Shown here: in pieces, positions 41,740-53,849 of the stretch
How the letters are laid out: every line of letters begins with the position of its first letter
How positions within the stretch are numbered: the first letter of the stretch is position 1
NCBI GenBank assembly: GCA_907163375.1
Contig: CAJQUW010010382.1
Coordinates: forward strand, 62,001-126,000
DNA from: Prostheceraeus crozeri
Lineage: Eukaryota > Platyhelminthes > Polycladida > Euryleptidae
Direction of reading: 5' to 3'
Length of the DNA: 64,000 nt
Program-made: the position numbers and the translations under genes
The notes under the pieces: generated by a model
The model's input: only the letters and a program-made list of their open reading frames with translations
Databases searched by the model: none
Told to the model about the DNA's origin: nothing

Positions 41740-41790
41740 AAAACGAGCTTTTACTCGACGTTTCGGGTCCAGACCCTTCTTCATAGAGTA
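41740..41790 (-). ncRNA. Hammerhead-ribozyme-like motif at a PLE 3' end
   Basis: The minus strand reads tatgaagaagggtctggacc and continues cgaaacgtcgag. That gives a TGAAGA core, a short GGGT/ACCC stem, then GAAAC, the order of a minimal hammerhead. PLEs are known to carry such motifs in their terminal repeats. It lies about 170 nt beyond the nuclease stop. Activity is untested; the first C of the CUGANGA core is displaced. Confidence 0.5.
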
Positions 41791-41892
41791 TAAAAACAGG
41801 TGCATATGACATGCTTCTTGGACATATATATGTAAAAGCTGAATAAAAATCTATATGGCGCAACCTGTGTTCTCCTACAAATCAGCGAGCTC

Positions 41893-42600
41893 ATGACGAC
41901 AATTCATAGATGGACATCAGTCCTGAATCATGCGACCTTCTATCGAAGCAGTGTCAACCGTACTTCGCGCTCTCTGAAGGATATTTACATCGAAATCATC
42001 AAGGTCAACAGCAGCACAATCACGAAGATGCACACTCAATGCACTCTTACTGTCCTTATTCATAATACTCCGCTTATGTTCTTGATACCTAATTTTGAAA
42101 GATCTTGAAGTTTTACCTACGTAACTAGCATTACAAATCCGATATTTAAGCTCATAGACAACATTATAACTATTACAATTTATTTTTTCAGGGAAACGAT
42201 CACAAAGGTTGCAGTTGTTATGTTTTTTTTTCTGTTTATTTGCGACTATTTAGACAACGGGACAATGTAGGACTGGTAGTATTAACAAGACGAACATTGA
42301 GATTATATTTGCGAATCAGAGAATTAATTTTTCTGTTTAAGCTATCGTTAACGAAAGGCATAGATAAATTAATAATTTTACTTGCATTGGAATGACGCTT
42401 CCTATTCTTCGATTTCCGTTTAAAATCTTTTTCTTTGAAACTGTTTTTCTTAAGTTTTGTTTAGCGTTATGAATTGCTTCAGTTTTATCTGCTATCGTAC
42501 TGCATCTTTCATCGGCTGTGTTCAGAGTATTTTCTATGAAGTTACTTTTAACATGATGTGGTATCCAGCTGTCTTTGCGTAGAGAGAATTTCTGATACTC
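41893..42600 (-). mobile_element. PLE remnant: RT end and GIY-YIG nuclease
   Basis: Minus-strand codons from about 42220 read CNLCDRFPEKINCNSYNVVY, ELKYRICNASYVGKTSRSF, KIRYQEHKRSI, ALSVHLRDCAAVDLDDFDV and IEGRMIQD. The GIY-YIG signature (VVY, then YVGKT) and the C-terminal EGRMIQD match PLE nucleases with the domain after the RT. The frame is broken upstream of 42230. Confidence 0.75.
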
Positions 42601-43172
42601 AGAAATTCATAAATAGTGCCGTATGTGTTATGTTTTGTTGACTTCATTTGAAAATATACATGTATATATTTCATAAATTTACATGCATACAAATACTATG
42701 CTCATGTACTAACTTTAGAATGTTAAGTAATATTTCCTCAAGCGCACATATCTATTACCAACGGTATACAGTTCTTTCTTCATCAAACTACAACTTAGCT
42801 TTTTTAGGTGCATAAGGCGCAATATTTGAAAAAATAATACGTAGCGCACCGATGCAGTTGAGAGATTTGTCTTTATTGTCATTATTGACTACATCCTCAT
42901 TCATGATCGATCTGCAATTGATGTCGACTTGATTGTAGTAGATTCTAATTAATCGAAAAAGTAGTGCATTTCATTAAGGCTCAAGTCCAAACATTGAAAA
43001 CTACATGTAAATTTTCCACGGTCGCAGAAGTTAGATTTTTCAATTAAAGTTTCTTCGGGCTCCGTTCGGTTTTTTTCGCATCGGTAAAATTGTCGGGTCG
43101 GGTTCAAAATTAAGGCTCGGGTGGAAGGTGGTCGGGTTTGGGTCTGGGTTCAGGCATCCGTTGCACATCTCT

Positions 43173-45736
43173 AATTCATAATGTAAAGCAGACAAATATC
43201 AGTGGATGCCATGCCGATCTCCACACATATTTCATCACAACTGTACAGCTCCATTAAATTCAATATCACTAAAGTTTTAGGAAACATGCAGTTTAGTATA
43301 CGAGTGCATAATGACAAAAGCGCTAAATTGTGAAGACATCAAGAAACTTTTTGCTTTTGTTGACTTAAGTTTTATCTACTTTTTCATTACTTTGGCTTAT
43401 TGCTATATTTTCGTTCTCGTTAAGTCAAACAAAATCTGATAGAATATAACGCATAACAAGATTAAGAACATTATTGAACATAAACGTTATGACCGTCATA
43501 ATCCCCCATGTGACGAAATCGTGCATCTTAATGCTGCATGTATATATGACACAATATAACGCAGCTCAAGTCTAGAGATCACACGACAAATTAAATGATA
43601 ATTAAAAGAAGACGTGATCTATACCGAATAATAATCACTTTGAATTGTGATAGGCTTTTTCATTTCATTGCAAGTTCTTCGTTCCGATAGTTCTCCTAGC
43701 ATCTTCATGAGGTCATGTCTGCTGCAATGTAATTGATTTATTTCATCTTTTCAATTCGTGATGACTTTGACAGTTCCCATGGATACATATTCTCGAAATT
43801 AAGTTTGAAATTAATTTTCCCAGGTAGTTGCTTTAATACAAGTAGGTGCTATCGCAAAGTTCATAGACTTTTGTTACTGAGTTGTAAATCCAGTACGTAC
43901 GTTGTCCTGCATCTTTAATTGAAACCTAGTAGGCATCAATTACTTGTCTTGTCATGGTAGGCCTATTGTGAAAACCCTGTTTTCATTTGTGTGTATATAT
44001 TTGAGAATGATTTGAAATAGGGTTCTGTGACAGCTCGCCGTTTACTTTTTGCCGCGTTTTGGTGAACTGCTCTCGATTCTCCCTGATGGGAAATCGAAAC
44101 TAAACTTTAAATTCTCCCAAAAAATATTGTGTGCGAGATTTTGCTTCCAATAAATTTCCCTTTGGAAATTGAGTATTTTCACATATTTTATTTTTGTAAA
44201 TATCCACCTGTAAATTCTTTGTTTAACTGCATCAATGTGAGTGACTTTAATGGTCGTTCACAATCTAGTATAAAACTACCTGCCAGACTATCTAGCAGCA
44301 CAGAGTAATTGGTTTTGGAATAAATCGCATTCTGTTACCTGCGACTTCTGCAACAGGTTCCATAACTGCAGAACTTTTGCAACTTGCAACAGCGATAGCA
44401 CTCTCAAAAATCTTGGTTTTTAGTTTTTTAAAAAAATAAACTATTTGGATTCAAAACTTTATCTTTGGATTTTTGTAAAACCAAGACCTGTATATTGATT
44501 TTTGAAAGCAAAGTTTGCTTTCTACCAAAGGTCTATGAATCTTTGCTGGTGGCATAAATAATGTACCGAAATAGAATGCGAACGAATGTCTCCTTATACG
44601 TGTAGGCGCATACATGCTGATACAATTAATGATATACACATAATCACAACATAAGACCATTAAATCCATGGTGTATGGTTGAGATGATTGTACATTGTTT
44701 GTAGATGGCTGATATACATGTACATGTAGGTATGCAATCACAATATAAGATTAATGATGGACTAATAGTAGTATGTCCGAGAACAAATTGATTTGAAGCA
44801 TAGGAAGGAAAATCATTTAGTCATTATAACACAGCATGCATGCCTTAGCATCTTAAATCAAATTGAACGTCTCTCAAAAAGACATCCAAGAAACGAAATC
44901 AATAGAAGTATAATTAAAAACTTGTTCATGGGTTTTTGAAACCACATTTGGTTCCAATTAGCACATCGAGTGAAATGTTTTCCTTGAAATTTTGAAAATC
45001 AGGGATCTTAAATTGATTTCTCAAACCTGCTTCTGATTCCTGATATTGGATGAAATGGCAACTATTCAGACACGTTCCCATTTTTCATCTGATATAACTC
45101 AATATTTCATATACTGTCTACAGATTTGACTCTATGCCAGGAGGAAAAGTTGAACAACCAAATTTGTTTTCTTGAAAAAACGACATTTTTAATCTGACTG
45201 CTTGAAAGGCTGTGATTATGGTTGTCATCAAGGCAGATATCATTCACTTTATCATGTGATTTATTGATATTCTGGTGGCCAAAGAGCTATGATGTATACC
45301 TGTATCAATAAATTTATTGCTTTAATATTCATAATCACCACAGACTTGATGTATGATTCACAAGGATCACGCATTTCATGCAAATGAATGATAGAAGAAA
45401 TGTTCAAATCACTTTCTCAGGTGATAATTTTTCCAAAAATATCCGTCAATCTGACTACGGCTAATTTTGTCAAAAAATATTCGACAATAATAGTAGAGAT
45501 CCCGTAATTATAACAATTAAAGGGAAAACTGAAAGCATTTATGGTAATTATTTCAATTTTCAGTGAAATTTGAAGCACAGCTTTTATCGCACACACGCAC
45601 ACATTTAGTCAAAAGAGGAAGTACTTGTAAATGAAATCAAATGAACTGATTGACAAAAGAACTGATAATTCCTTTATTTTGTCTGTAGGTGCTGCATCCA
45701 AATAGGTCCACTTAATCCGGAATCAATATTTAGAAA
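43173..45736. other. 2.5-kb non-coding stretch, nothing recognised
   Basis: AT-rich. Open frames are short and overlap on both strands without known motifs. No inverted or direct repeat partner found by eye. Confidence 0.45.
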
Positions 45737-45740
45737 TTAA

Positions 45741-48174
45741 CCCGGGAACGCGGAGAAATTTTTTTCGTGATACAAGGTTCATTTTATTTTTTCTTCATTT
45801 GGATGTACTGAAGTAGTTTATATGTAGAGGGATTAGTTTTTATACTGTGTACTTCGGGCTGGGTAGGACTGGACATAAATGTCCAGTCAGCCGTTAGTGA
45901 GTACTTTTTTCATGAATAAAAATGAGCTCTGAGAGGTTTCCATTAGCATCTTTTATTGTATCTATCGGTCAATGCACTGAATAAAAAGAGGTTGATAGAA
46001 ATAAACACAGGTCCGTCCAACACAGCTCTCTTCAAAGATAACTCAGTTCTAGTCATTTCGTGTGATAGAGTGCGAAGCAACCAACACAAATGAATACGTT
46101 GCATTTGAAGCACTTTGTGTTCGGCTTTGACGTATGGCATTCTTGGCAGATGCCACGCTTCTTTTCAGCAGCCATTACGATCAAATGCCGGATGTTGTCA
46201 TACCGCACGATGTCACCACCTGGAACTCCTCGGCGAATGTTGTTCGACTTCGGTGCCCTATGAGCCGCCGCGTTCTCCAAAATGCAACACACCAGTTCTC
46301 TCCTGAAGGCAACTTGACTTTCAGTTGCCTGCGTTTTTCACTCCATGCGTTTTGAACCCACGTGAACAATGACCACCACCACTTTTTGCCACCGATTGAT
46401 ATTCGGCAATGGTTTACATGTTGATCCATCCTGTCCGTTCCTCCCATTGCTTCATTGTAGCATTTAACTACAGCCTGGCGGGAGACTTGAATGGTCCTCT
46501 TCTCAGCTCGAGAATATCGACGCACCTTATCTACAGGTAAATCCCCAACGACAGTGGATGCGAGGGTTACGGTCGCGCTATCCTTCCAGCGAGTCACGAT
46601 GATATTTCCATCCTCTGTTATTGCCGCTTCACAACATCCTCGTTCCACTTTCTTGAAGTAATCTACCTTTCTGATAGGTGGCTGTCCTTGGATGCGATTC
46701 GGTCGGATTGTACCTGTTACATCGTAGCCTCGTCGCTGCATCTCCTCTAGGAGTTCGAAAGATGTGAAGTAATTGTCCAGATGGAAATGGAAAGGGAGAT
46801 GAACAATGTTTTCACGATACTGTTTCAGTAGATAAAGAACAGATGCACCACTTCGACCACAAAGTGTCACGTTTTCTTCTGCGTGTTCGGCAATACCTTT
46901 TCCTTGGTAAAAGTCCAATGCGAACAGATAACCGTCTGGTGTATTTTGACACCAAGCTTTGAATCCAAAGCGTATTGGCTTATTTCTGATTGCTTGTTTC
47001 AAGCCATGACGTCCGAAATACTTTACCATTGCTTCATCATGGCTAACGCTTCTTTCAGGAACAAAGTGCTCCATGAAGCGTTTTTGAAGGAATGTCATCA
47101 GAGGCCGTAGCTTCCAGTAGCGATCATTGTCATCTGATACACCATTGAAGTGGAGGTTCCGCTTTATGGTCTTGAACCGATCCCTTGACATCGAATTGGA
47201 GACGATTTCATTTCTTGTATCCTTTCCACATTCCCAATACATGGTGAAGTCGGGAACCGTTGTATATCCCGACTGAAGCAGGATGCCGATGAAGGTGCGA
47301 AGCTCCTCTCGTTGGATGTTGGGATTTGGACAATTTTTTCTCTGAGCATACTCATTACTTTCTTGGCAAATTACATCCAAAAGCCCATCCTTCCAGAATA
47401 GTTGAAACAGCTCGTTAGCAGTCTTTCCTACAGCCACTACTACAGCCTACTATGCACATCTTCGATTGCAAAGTCTTCATCAGACGGACATCTTCCAAGT
47501 TGTGCTGGCGCCAGCAAAACCCTTGCAGGCAATTTAGAAGCATCCTTATCACCTTCGTCCTCGGATCCTGAATAGCCATCAGATTGATCTCCGTCTGGAG
47601 GCTCCAAGAAGATTTCGATTTCTCCATAGTTGTGCTCCGAATCGCTTTCCAAGACCGCATCCAGGATCTCGTTGACCGTCATTCGAGAGCGCCTGCAAAA
47701 GTGAAGGATTTTGACATTGTACGGACAGTTAAATTAGCGGAATCATGAGGGGTCAAAAAGTACATGTACATAGTAACAGCTGGGTGGACATATATGTCCA
47801 GTGAAGGAATTTCATCATACTGTATTTACAAAATGAGATTCAAAGCCAATTGAAACAATTATTTGTAGTAAAAAGTGTTCTTTCTTCCCGGGCGCATCAT
47901 TCATTTGAGTCCAAACATCTGTGTTAGGGCAGTTTGCTTACCTTTTAGAATTGCTCATTTCTGAAATATATATCTGCTTCACTGAAAGAAAAAGAAAGAG
48001 TGTATGCACATGGAAATTTGCTTTGTGTAGTCATGATATCCAGCCTTGAGTGAGGCAATACATCATTTGTCAAGATCATAGAACATAAATCGATCATACG
48101 AGCATGCGCATAGACATATTCCAAATATTCAAAGATATTTATCAAGTGGACATATCTTATCAGCCGTTCGCGGG
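45741..48174 (-). mobile_element. piggyBac transposon, 2.43 kb, flanked by TTAA
   Basis: The left end cccgggaacg and reversed right end cccgcgaacg are each flanked by TTAA (45737-45740 and 48175-48178), the piggyBac target. A minus-strand transposase fills the middle. Palindromes ctggacataaatgtccag (about 45869) and tggacatatatgtcca (about 47787), plus a half copy aagtggacatatc near the right end, look like internal recognition sites. Confidence 0.92.
46053..47682 (-). pseudogene. piggyBac transposase with C-terminal cysteine-rich domain
   Basis: The start MTVNEILDAVLESDSEHN at 47682 leads into an acidic N-terminus (GDQSDGYSGSEDEGDKD). After a frame change near 47440, a 418-codon frame carries the DDE_Tnp_1_7 domain. 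SHDEAMVKYFGRHG holds Asp 134 of that frame, FHFHLDNYFTSFELL Asp 221 and NEAMGGTDRMDQHV Asp 335, matching the three catalytic aspartates. A second frame change near 46230 precedes the Cys-rich tail (CQECHTSKPNTKCFKCNVFI, then CVGCFALYHTK), which binds the element ends. The enzyme excises precisely and inserts at TTAA. Two frameshifts make this copy inactive, but the catalytic core is intact, so decay is recent. Confidence 0.92.
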
Positions 48175-48178
48175 TTAA

Positions 48179-48469
48179 GCAACTGATTTAAGTTGGTCTT
48201 TACGTCACGGCTTTATCAACTGCCAGACAATCCTACTACGAAACCAATTTTTGGATGAAATTTATTCGCTTTACAATTGACTTGCTACAATTCATTTCTG
48301 TCCTGACCTCAAAGCTGATGATAGGGAGATGTCCGCAGGTTTGAAAAAAACTTAAAACATTCATCAGTGGCTGTAAACACTGCGTTTCATCTTTAATATT
48401 TTGGATTGATTATATGTCATTTTTGTTCAAACACGTGGTGGCCTTGATCAAATTTGTGATGAATTGTAA
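48179..48469. other. Non-coding spacer, nothing recognised
   Basis: AT-rich DNA between the piggyBac right TTAA and the left inverted arm of the next element. Confidence 0.4.
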
Positions 48470-48621
48470 GCAATTTAGCTAATTTGTCATTATATTTCAC
48501 GAGGCCTTTCGCCCGTCTCTTTTCAAGTGAAACTTCGGGAAGAAATGAAGTTAGTGTACAACAGTCTTATATGCAAAATCAAAGAGGAAGTGAATTAAAG
48601 TCAAATCCATGGCAGTGGGAG

Positions 48622-50612
48622 CAGTGGCGTATCCAAGGGGGGGACACGGGGGAATGTCCCCCCCCCCTCTGAGAGATATGATTTTAACACATAAGTTTAT
48701 GAAGAAGGAAAGTGCACTCAAACATCAATTCTCAATACATTCTGTGGAGTTGAGCTTTAGTGCTTGATTTGCCTGGGAGTCTTGTGTCAGAGTGTGACGT
48801 TGCTTTCTTACCGATAGCCATTGCCGATAGCGCCGATAACACATTCGTCAAACACTGACTTGCAGTGGCGTAGCGTGTATAGTATTCACAGTATTCAGTG
48901 AATACCTATTTATTTCCACTGTGTAAACTTAATGAATTCTATCCATTCTTAAATATAACCAGCTTTTTGTCCGTTGAAAAATCTTCTTTATTCAACCAAA
49001 AAGTATATAAAAGAAATCTGCATTATTTCAAAGTACATTTATGATAAGAGCTCATTAATTGCATCAATCAACGCTAATTTGGTCTTTGTATGTCTTTTCG
49101 GACATTTTTCCTTTGCTCTAAACTTTCCGAACGTGTTCAATGCGCCATCACACGCCTCCTTGATTATCTGCACCATGTCGACAGTTCTGTTATCAGTTTT
49201 AATTCTCCCAATATGAGGCTACTATTCAACTTGAGCATCTGAACACCACTGGTGAGTATTCCAATCGTGAATATTCTCTCATTCATAGGATAACAAGTAC
49301 TCAATTCATAATCGGACTCGTGTTACTCAAGAAAATTTTCGGAATCACAGAACAACTTTCGATCCAACTTCAGGCTAAGAAGATAGATTTTGTGGCAGCC
49401 ATGGAAGAAGTTCAACATGTAACTGACATCTTCAGGTCTTGGAGAAGTGAATCAATTGTATTCATCAATGGTTACGCAGAAGCCGTGAAGCTGTTTCAGT
49501 GCATTACGGACGATCCTTCTGCAGAGTTCGAAACACCACGACTGACATCAAAGCAAAAATATCGTTCGAATGTGCCTTCTTAATTTAATCAGCATCTGAT
49601 TATTACAGAAAAGCTACATGGTATCCTTTGGTTGATGCAATCATCTCACAGCTGAACGATCGCTTCAGTGAATCTTCAAAAACTGCCCTATCTATGTCAA
49701 ACTTCATACCAGATCGAGTTGCCGATGTCATAGTGGAAGATATGAAACGTATCTTTGAAAAATATAAATCCATACTACCAGATAGTCTTGATACTTGTAT
49801 GATGGAATTCTACAGATGGCAGCGAAAATGGAATTCAATTCCTAAACAAGATTGTCCTTCAAGCGTTGTGGAAGTCCTGAAGTCGTGTAATTCTGACCTA
49901 TATCCTAATATCTATATCCTACTGAAAGTGTTTGCTTCAATCCCAGTAACTTCGGCGACTGCAGAGCGGTCGTTCAGCAAGCTTCGTCAAGTGAAAACGT
50001 ACCTCCGTTCAACAATGAGTGAAGCACGTTTGACAGGATTGACTTTGCTGGCAATACATGTACACAAAGACATTCCACTGGATTACGACTTTGTGATTGA
50101 TTTGTATAAGACGGAGCACAACTCACGCTTTAAATTGTAATACGTTTACTTAACTCCTAACGGTCTCTCGTAAAAACATTAGTGTAAAGCTCAGAAAAAT
50201 GTTATGTTTTTAGCTTCTTTCTTCAGGAAAAGTATTTTTCAGTGCCTGTATATTGTTCTGTAATTTCACTGTACTGATAGAGGATATCTGAAGTATACAT
50301 GTAGAAGATGCGTACACTAATAATACTGTTTGCGTCACTGTTTAGTTTTATAATAATCTGTACCTGTTCAGTTTTACTGAATTCAATTTTAGGACGTTAC
50401 GGTATATCAAAATGTGGGATATCAAAATTCGGGATTAGCGAAAATGAATATGAAAGCGAAGATTAAATTATCGATAATATTACATGCGACTATGATTATA
50501 CTATTTATGATTATTATATTTCTTTGCGTTGAATATGCATAATCTTCGTGGTAGGCCAAAAAATTTATTAATTTTTGTACCCCCCCTTTTCAAAATCCTG
50601 GATACGCCCCTG
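48622..50612 (+). mobile_element. hAT transposon, 1.99 kb, perfect 8-bp duplication
   Basis: The left end cagtggcgtatccaaggggg and reversed right end caggggcgtatccaggattt are flanked by identical octamers agtgggag (48614-48621 and 50613-50620). Both subterminal regions contain long C/G runs. The interior carries a broken hAT transposase on the plus strand. It inserted into the 3' part of the PLE fragment. Confidence 0.93.
49246..50140 (+). pseudogene. hAT transposase relic with C-terminal dimerisation domain
   Basis: The first recognisable part (49246-49583) reads ITSTQFIIGLVLLKKIFGIT, EQLSIQLQAKKIDFVAAMEE and KQKYRSN. A frame change follows near 49585, then DYYRKATWYPLVDAIISQLN and DRF at about 49595-49660. 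The C-terminal frame, open to 50140, contains YPNIYILLKVFASIPVTSAT, then AERSFSKLRQVKTYLRSTMS, then RLTGLTLLAIH, the hAT dimerisation domain with its conserved ERxFS. No BED finger or intact N-terminal half remains. It resembles the ZMYM/THAP12-associated hAT proteins common in invertebrates. It was the enzyme of the surrounding element and is now inactive. Confidence 0.88.
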
Positions 50613-50620
50613 AGTGGGAG

Positions 50621-50960
50621 AGTCAATACTGATTTTTTTTGGATACACAATACTGGACGGAGATCGCGGATGAACATGGCTTCCAAATAGAGTAGAAGCA
50701 GTGGATGGCGTGACGTCACGATGCGGTTGAAGTATGACAGTTTTGGTCTGTCAGCTGTGAATGAAGGGCAGACGATCACGTGTCGTGTTACTGCGCTGTT
50801 TGGCTCCGCTGATGATCTCGGTCTTGTGTATCCTCGCATGGCCAACGTCGGCAGGTGTTCGGCCGCACTTCTCTGAAGCCATTTCTCTGTACGCCCAACA
50901 TAACTGTCGCCCCAGCTACATTCAAATTTGTAGACTACGTTGGACGCACAGGAGAGAGGC
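50621..50960 (-). mobile_element. PLE remnant: GIY-YIG domain
   Basis: Minus-strand pieces read YVGRTEKWLQR-like codons near 50880, then EPNSAVTRHVIVC, RPKLSYFNRIVTSRHPLLLL and YLEAMFIRDLRPVLCIQKKS. The EA.FIR..RPVLC.QK block is the end of the PLE nuclease. A 51-bp plus-strand TFKFVDYVGRTGER reading nearby is a shadow or a small inverted piece, as at 7481. Confidence 0.75.
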
Positions 50961-51164
50961 AGCGGATCCTTGAGAGATCGGACCGGAATGCGCTTAGTGG
51001 TGAAGGCAATCTGGGGCTCAACAGCAGGGAGCGCCAGAGCAGTTGACGTCTTTCATTTTGTATTCATTTCACCGTTGTACGCCAACCTTATTTCTTCCCG
51101 AAGTTTCACTTGAAAAGAGTCGCGCGAAAGGTCTCGTGAAATATAATGACAAATCAGCTTATTT

Positions 51165-52396
51165 GTTTATAAGTCATTTTAATTTTCCGTGGATTCAGCT
51201 AGGAAATATATGCCTAAGCAAATGAGACAAAATTTGTCTGCGGGAGTTTGATTCCTACCACGAAATTAGTCCCCTCATTGCTTCATTTTCGCTTGAGCTC
51301 GTTCTTAGCCTTGACATCGACCTTTACCTCGGTTTTCATGTGATCAGCATGTAATTATGAAAAATTGTCATCACAATTTGTACAGTTAAAGCGAGTTTTT
51401 TAAATTAAATCAACCGTCGTTCAATGTTGGCACGTTTACAATGTCTGTGACCTTGTGATGCCTTTCAGATTCTCTACTCAGTTTGTAAAGCTTTCAGACC
51501 ATAAAGCCCTTGTGCAATGATAAAATCGATGAAAATCTCTAATAGATAGCTAAATGCATGCATAGCAAAACAAGTTAATAAAATTATTAGTATTTAGTTC
51601 TCAGCGATCAGTTTGGATGACCAGATAAGCGAACGAGATAAAGTCTGGTAACTAACGTGTTTGATCTGTGTAACGGGAATTGATTATCATAAAATCAATA
51701 GATTAGTTTTCAAATTCCAAGCTCGAATTCAAATAATGTACTTTTGCATGACATTCAGCTACGTGAGCGCCTATATCGGATGGAGACTATCGTGTTAACT
51801 CTAATGAATGCGCTACCACCAACATGAAAACCTCAAAATGTGAATATATGACGTTCATTAGTATCAGCATCCACAAGAATTTGTAGACACAAGTGATGAA
51901 GTGATAATGGAATCATATCCAAGTAAGTGATGTGGTTTTCAGGAAATACAGAATATCGAGTGCATCAAAATAATTTTCAGGGTCAAATTTCAGAAAAAAT
52001 GAAAGTTTTCAAAATTTAATTGGAGATAGGTAAAATAGAATATAATCTGCAGCTTTTAATTTTTGCTGCAAATCATATTTTCAGCACATAACATATCTAT
52101 GTCACGCAACAAACTGTCAAATTCCTCCGAAATCGTTCGCATTGGAGAATTCGATCGACTTATCGTTTAAACTGAAGGAGAATACTGACGATGCTTATCA
52201 GCCTCCTCGTACGATTTCCTTTGAAATTCAGTTTGTTAGTCATACTGAGAAAGCACGTCTCGGTCACCGGGTATCGAGAAAAAATGTGTCAAAGAATTTA
52301 TCGTCAATCAGCAAGTGCAGTCTGCGAAGGTGAATAGTGGACAATCTTAAATTTTTCTGGAATGTCAGAATTGTCAATCACTAGAGTAGGTAGAGA
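51165..52396. other. Non-coding stretch, nothing recognised
   Basis: A 63-codon open frame at 52142-52333 has no known motif. No terminal repeats found. Confidence 0.4.
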
Positions 52397-53224
52397 AGGT
52401 AGACTGGTAACTCCGCAAATATTAAATTCCCAATGTGTATACACTTTCGATTTTATTAAATGAACTAAAGGGGATATAGTTGGAAATTGATACCAAAAGT
52501 GAGATATGCAAATTTTTGAAGTTTTGAAGACATTGCCACGGAATTGACTGATTCTATTGTAATGCAGAAGGAATGATGGTATTTTACAGATTCTCAGTGT
52601 CATGACAGCCTTGGAGATTTAATGCTTGTTAAATAAGCAATTCGATGGCTTCCAATTACTTTCATGCTCAACCTCTAGAGTATTTTCTTAAGCATGATCC
52701 ACAGGCAACCTGCCACTGGCAGAGCAAAATAACGGAATCAAAAGACAATGACTTCAGTAAAACTTTGGAAGATGTAAATGGGTCCACATCACTATTCAGA
52801 TTCTAGAAATGAAATATGAACTTAGTGAATCATAAAATCATGCCGGTGAAATTTGAATTAAAAACTTGAAATTTCAGCCAAGAAAGCACGAATAATATCG
52901 CGACTTTTTCATGAAGACTTTCATTATGATACAATTCATGAAATTCCCTTGATAATCAGCTTAATTTCCGCTTAGTTAGGATGCTTAGTAGCAAATATTC
53001 ATTCCTTTTGATATCCAACTTGTTTCATACTACTGATTTAGGAGAGTCATCTCGGTAGTATGTAAATTTGCAAAATTTTGACTTTTTTCAAAACTGCTCA
53101 AATAATTATTTGGACCACGGGAACATAATCTCCGCAAAAAACTGAATCTTTTCATACAAAAATTTTCACTGTATACAGATACTTTACTGAGTCGACACTC
53201 TACATGTATATCACTACTCTATGG
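52397..53224 (+). repeat. Dispersed direct repeat, copy 1 (~828 bp)
   Basis: Matches 57350-58347 along its whole length, from ggtaactccgcaaatattaa to tatatcactactctatg. A 46-base stretch around 52838 (aaaatcatgccggtgaaatt, then tgaattaaaaacttgaaatt) appears identical. No coding capacity and no recognisable family. Confidence 0.88.
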
Positions 53225-53849
53225 TCAATCAATTCCCCATCAAATCGTTTTCGCTCAAATAATGACAGTAATCTGCTAGACATTATTATATATGCACTGT
53301 ACAGGGTGGGTCCAAAAAAGAATATGAGCCTACACAACAATTATGGGAAATGTATTTTCACTCTGTTTGCTCAAAAGTGTTAGTTTTTCATAAGGAATCC
53401 TACAGAAGAATATATCTAGAATTATCAGCACTTTGCATACAGCGAAAATTCAATTCTTGCAATGATTTATAGCATCAAATACAATCATACTCAATACGCA
53501 CGGAACATAAATCAATCTGAAGATGTCAACCATCACCTGGCCTCTCCAACACAAAACTGAAACTGGACGGTTGGCGTAAAAGAAATTATGATGTTCGATG
53601 TATTTTTAAGGATGCTTATTTTATTTCTGCTTTGCCACCAAAACAAACATGTTATCATCGTTCTTCATAAAGATTTCAAAACTTCAAAATGAATTTTATG
53701 TCTCTGCGTAATCATGTCTAATATACTACTATTATAGGTAGGCCTGTATGTATTGTGCGAAATATGTGACAAAAATTGGGCTGTAATTGGGCTGAACCGG
53801 CGCGCAGTTCACCGGTTCTAGGGCCGGTGCACCGAAAGCAAATTTGCTT
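53225..53849. other. Non-coding stretch with a GC-rich palindrome at its end
   Basis: Near 53806 the sequence caccggttctagggccggtg is a near-palindrome. At about 53303 acagggtgggtccaaaaaag resembles a Tc1-type end without a partner. No gene seen. Confidence 0.4.

Larger units (their letters stand above)
41570..43172. mobile_element. Possible hAT-like element carrying a PLE remnant
   Basis: The left ggaggtgtgtgacaccaacc and reversed right agagatgtgcaacggatgcc are loosely alike. Both sides are followed by cgggt-rich DNA, as in some hAT termini (TAGRGRTGTGC type). No matching octamers found. The PLE at 41740-42600 lies within. Confidence 0.35.
48470..51160 (-). mobile_element. PLE fragment with inverted terminal repeats, split by a hAT
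   Basis: Left arm 48478-48548 (tttgtcattatatttcacga, gcctttcgcccgtctctttt, caagtgaaacttcgggaaga) is inverted at about 51085-51160 with few differences. Inside lies a minus-strand PLE nuclease remnant (50621-50960) and an unrelated hAT (48622-50612). PLE copies are known to carry terminal repeats in direct or inverted orientation. The arms include a cgaaaggtctcgtgaaat-like stretch that may be a decayed hammerhead. Confidence 0.6.

Noticed and set aside
48863-48910. hAT-type left end cagtggcgtagcgtg inside the hAT element
   Set aside because: No inverted partner or octamer pair was found, so it may be a decayed fragment only.
53300-53325. Tc1/mariner-type end acagggtgggtccaaaaaag
   Set aside because: No second end and no transposase nearby.
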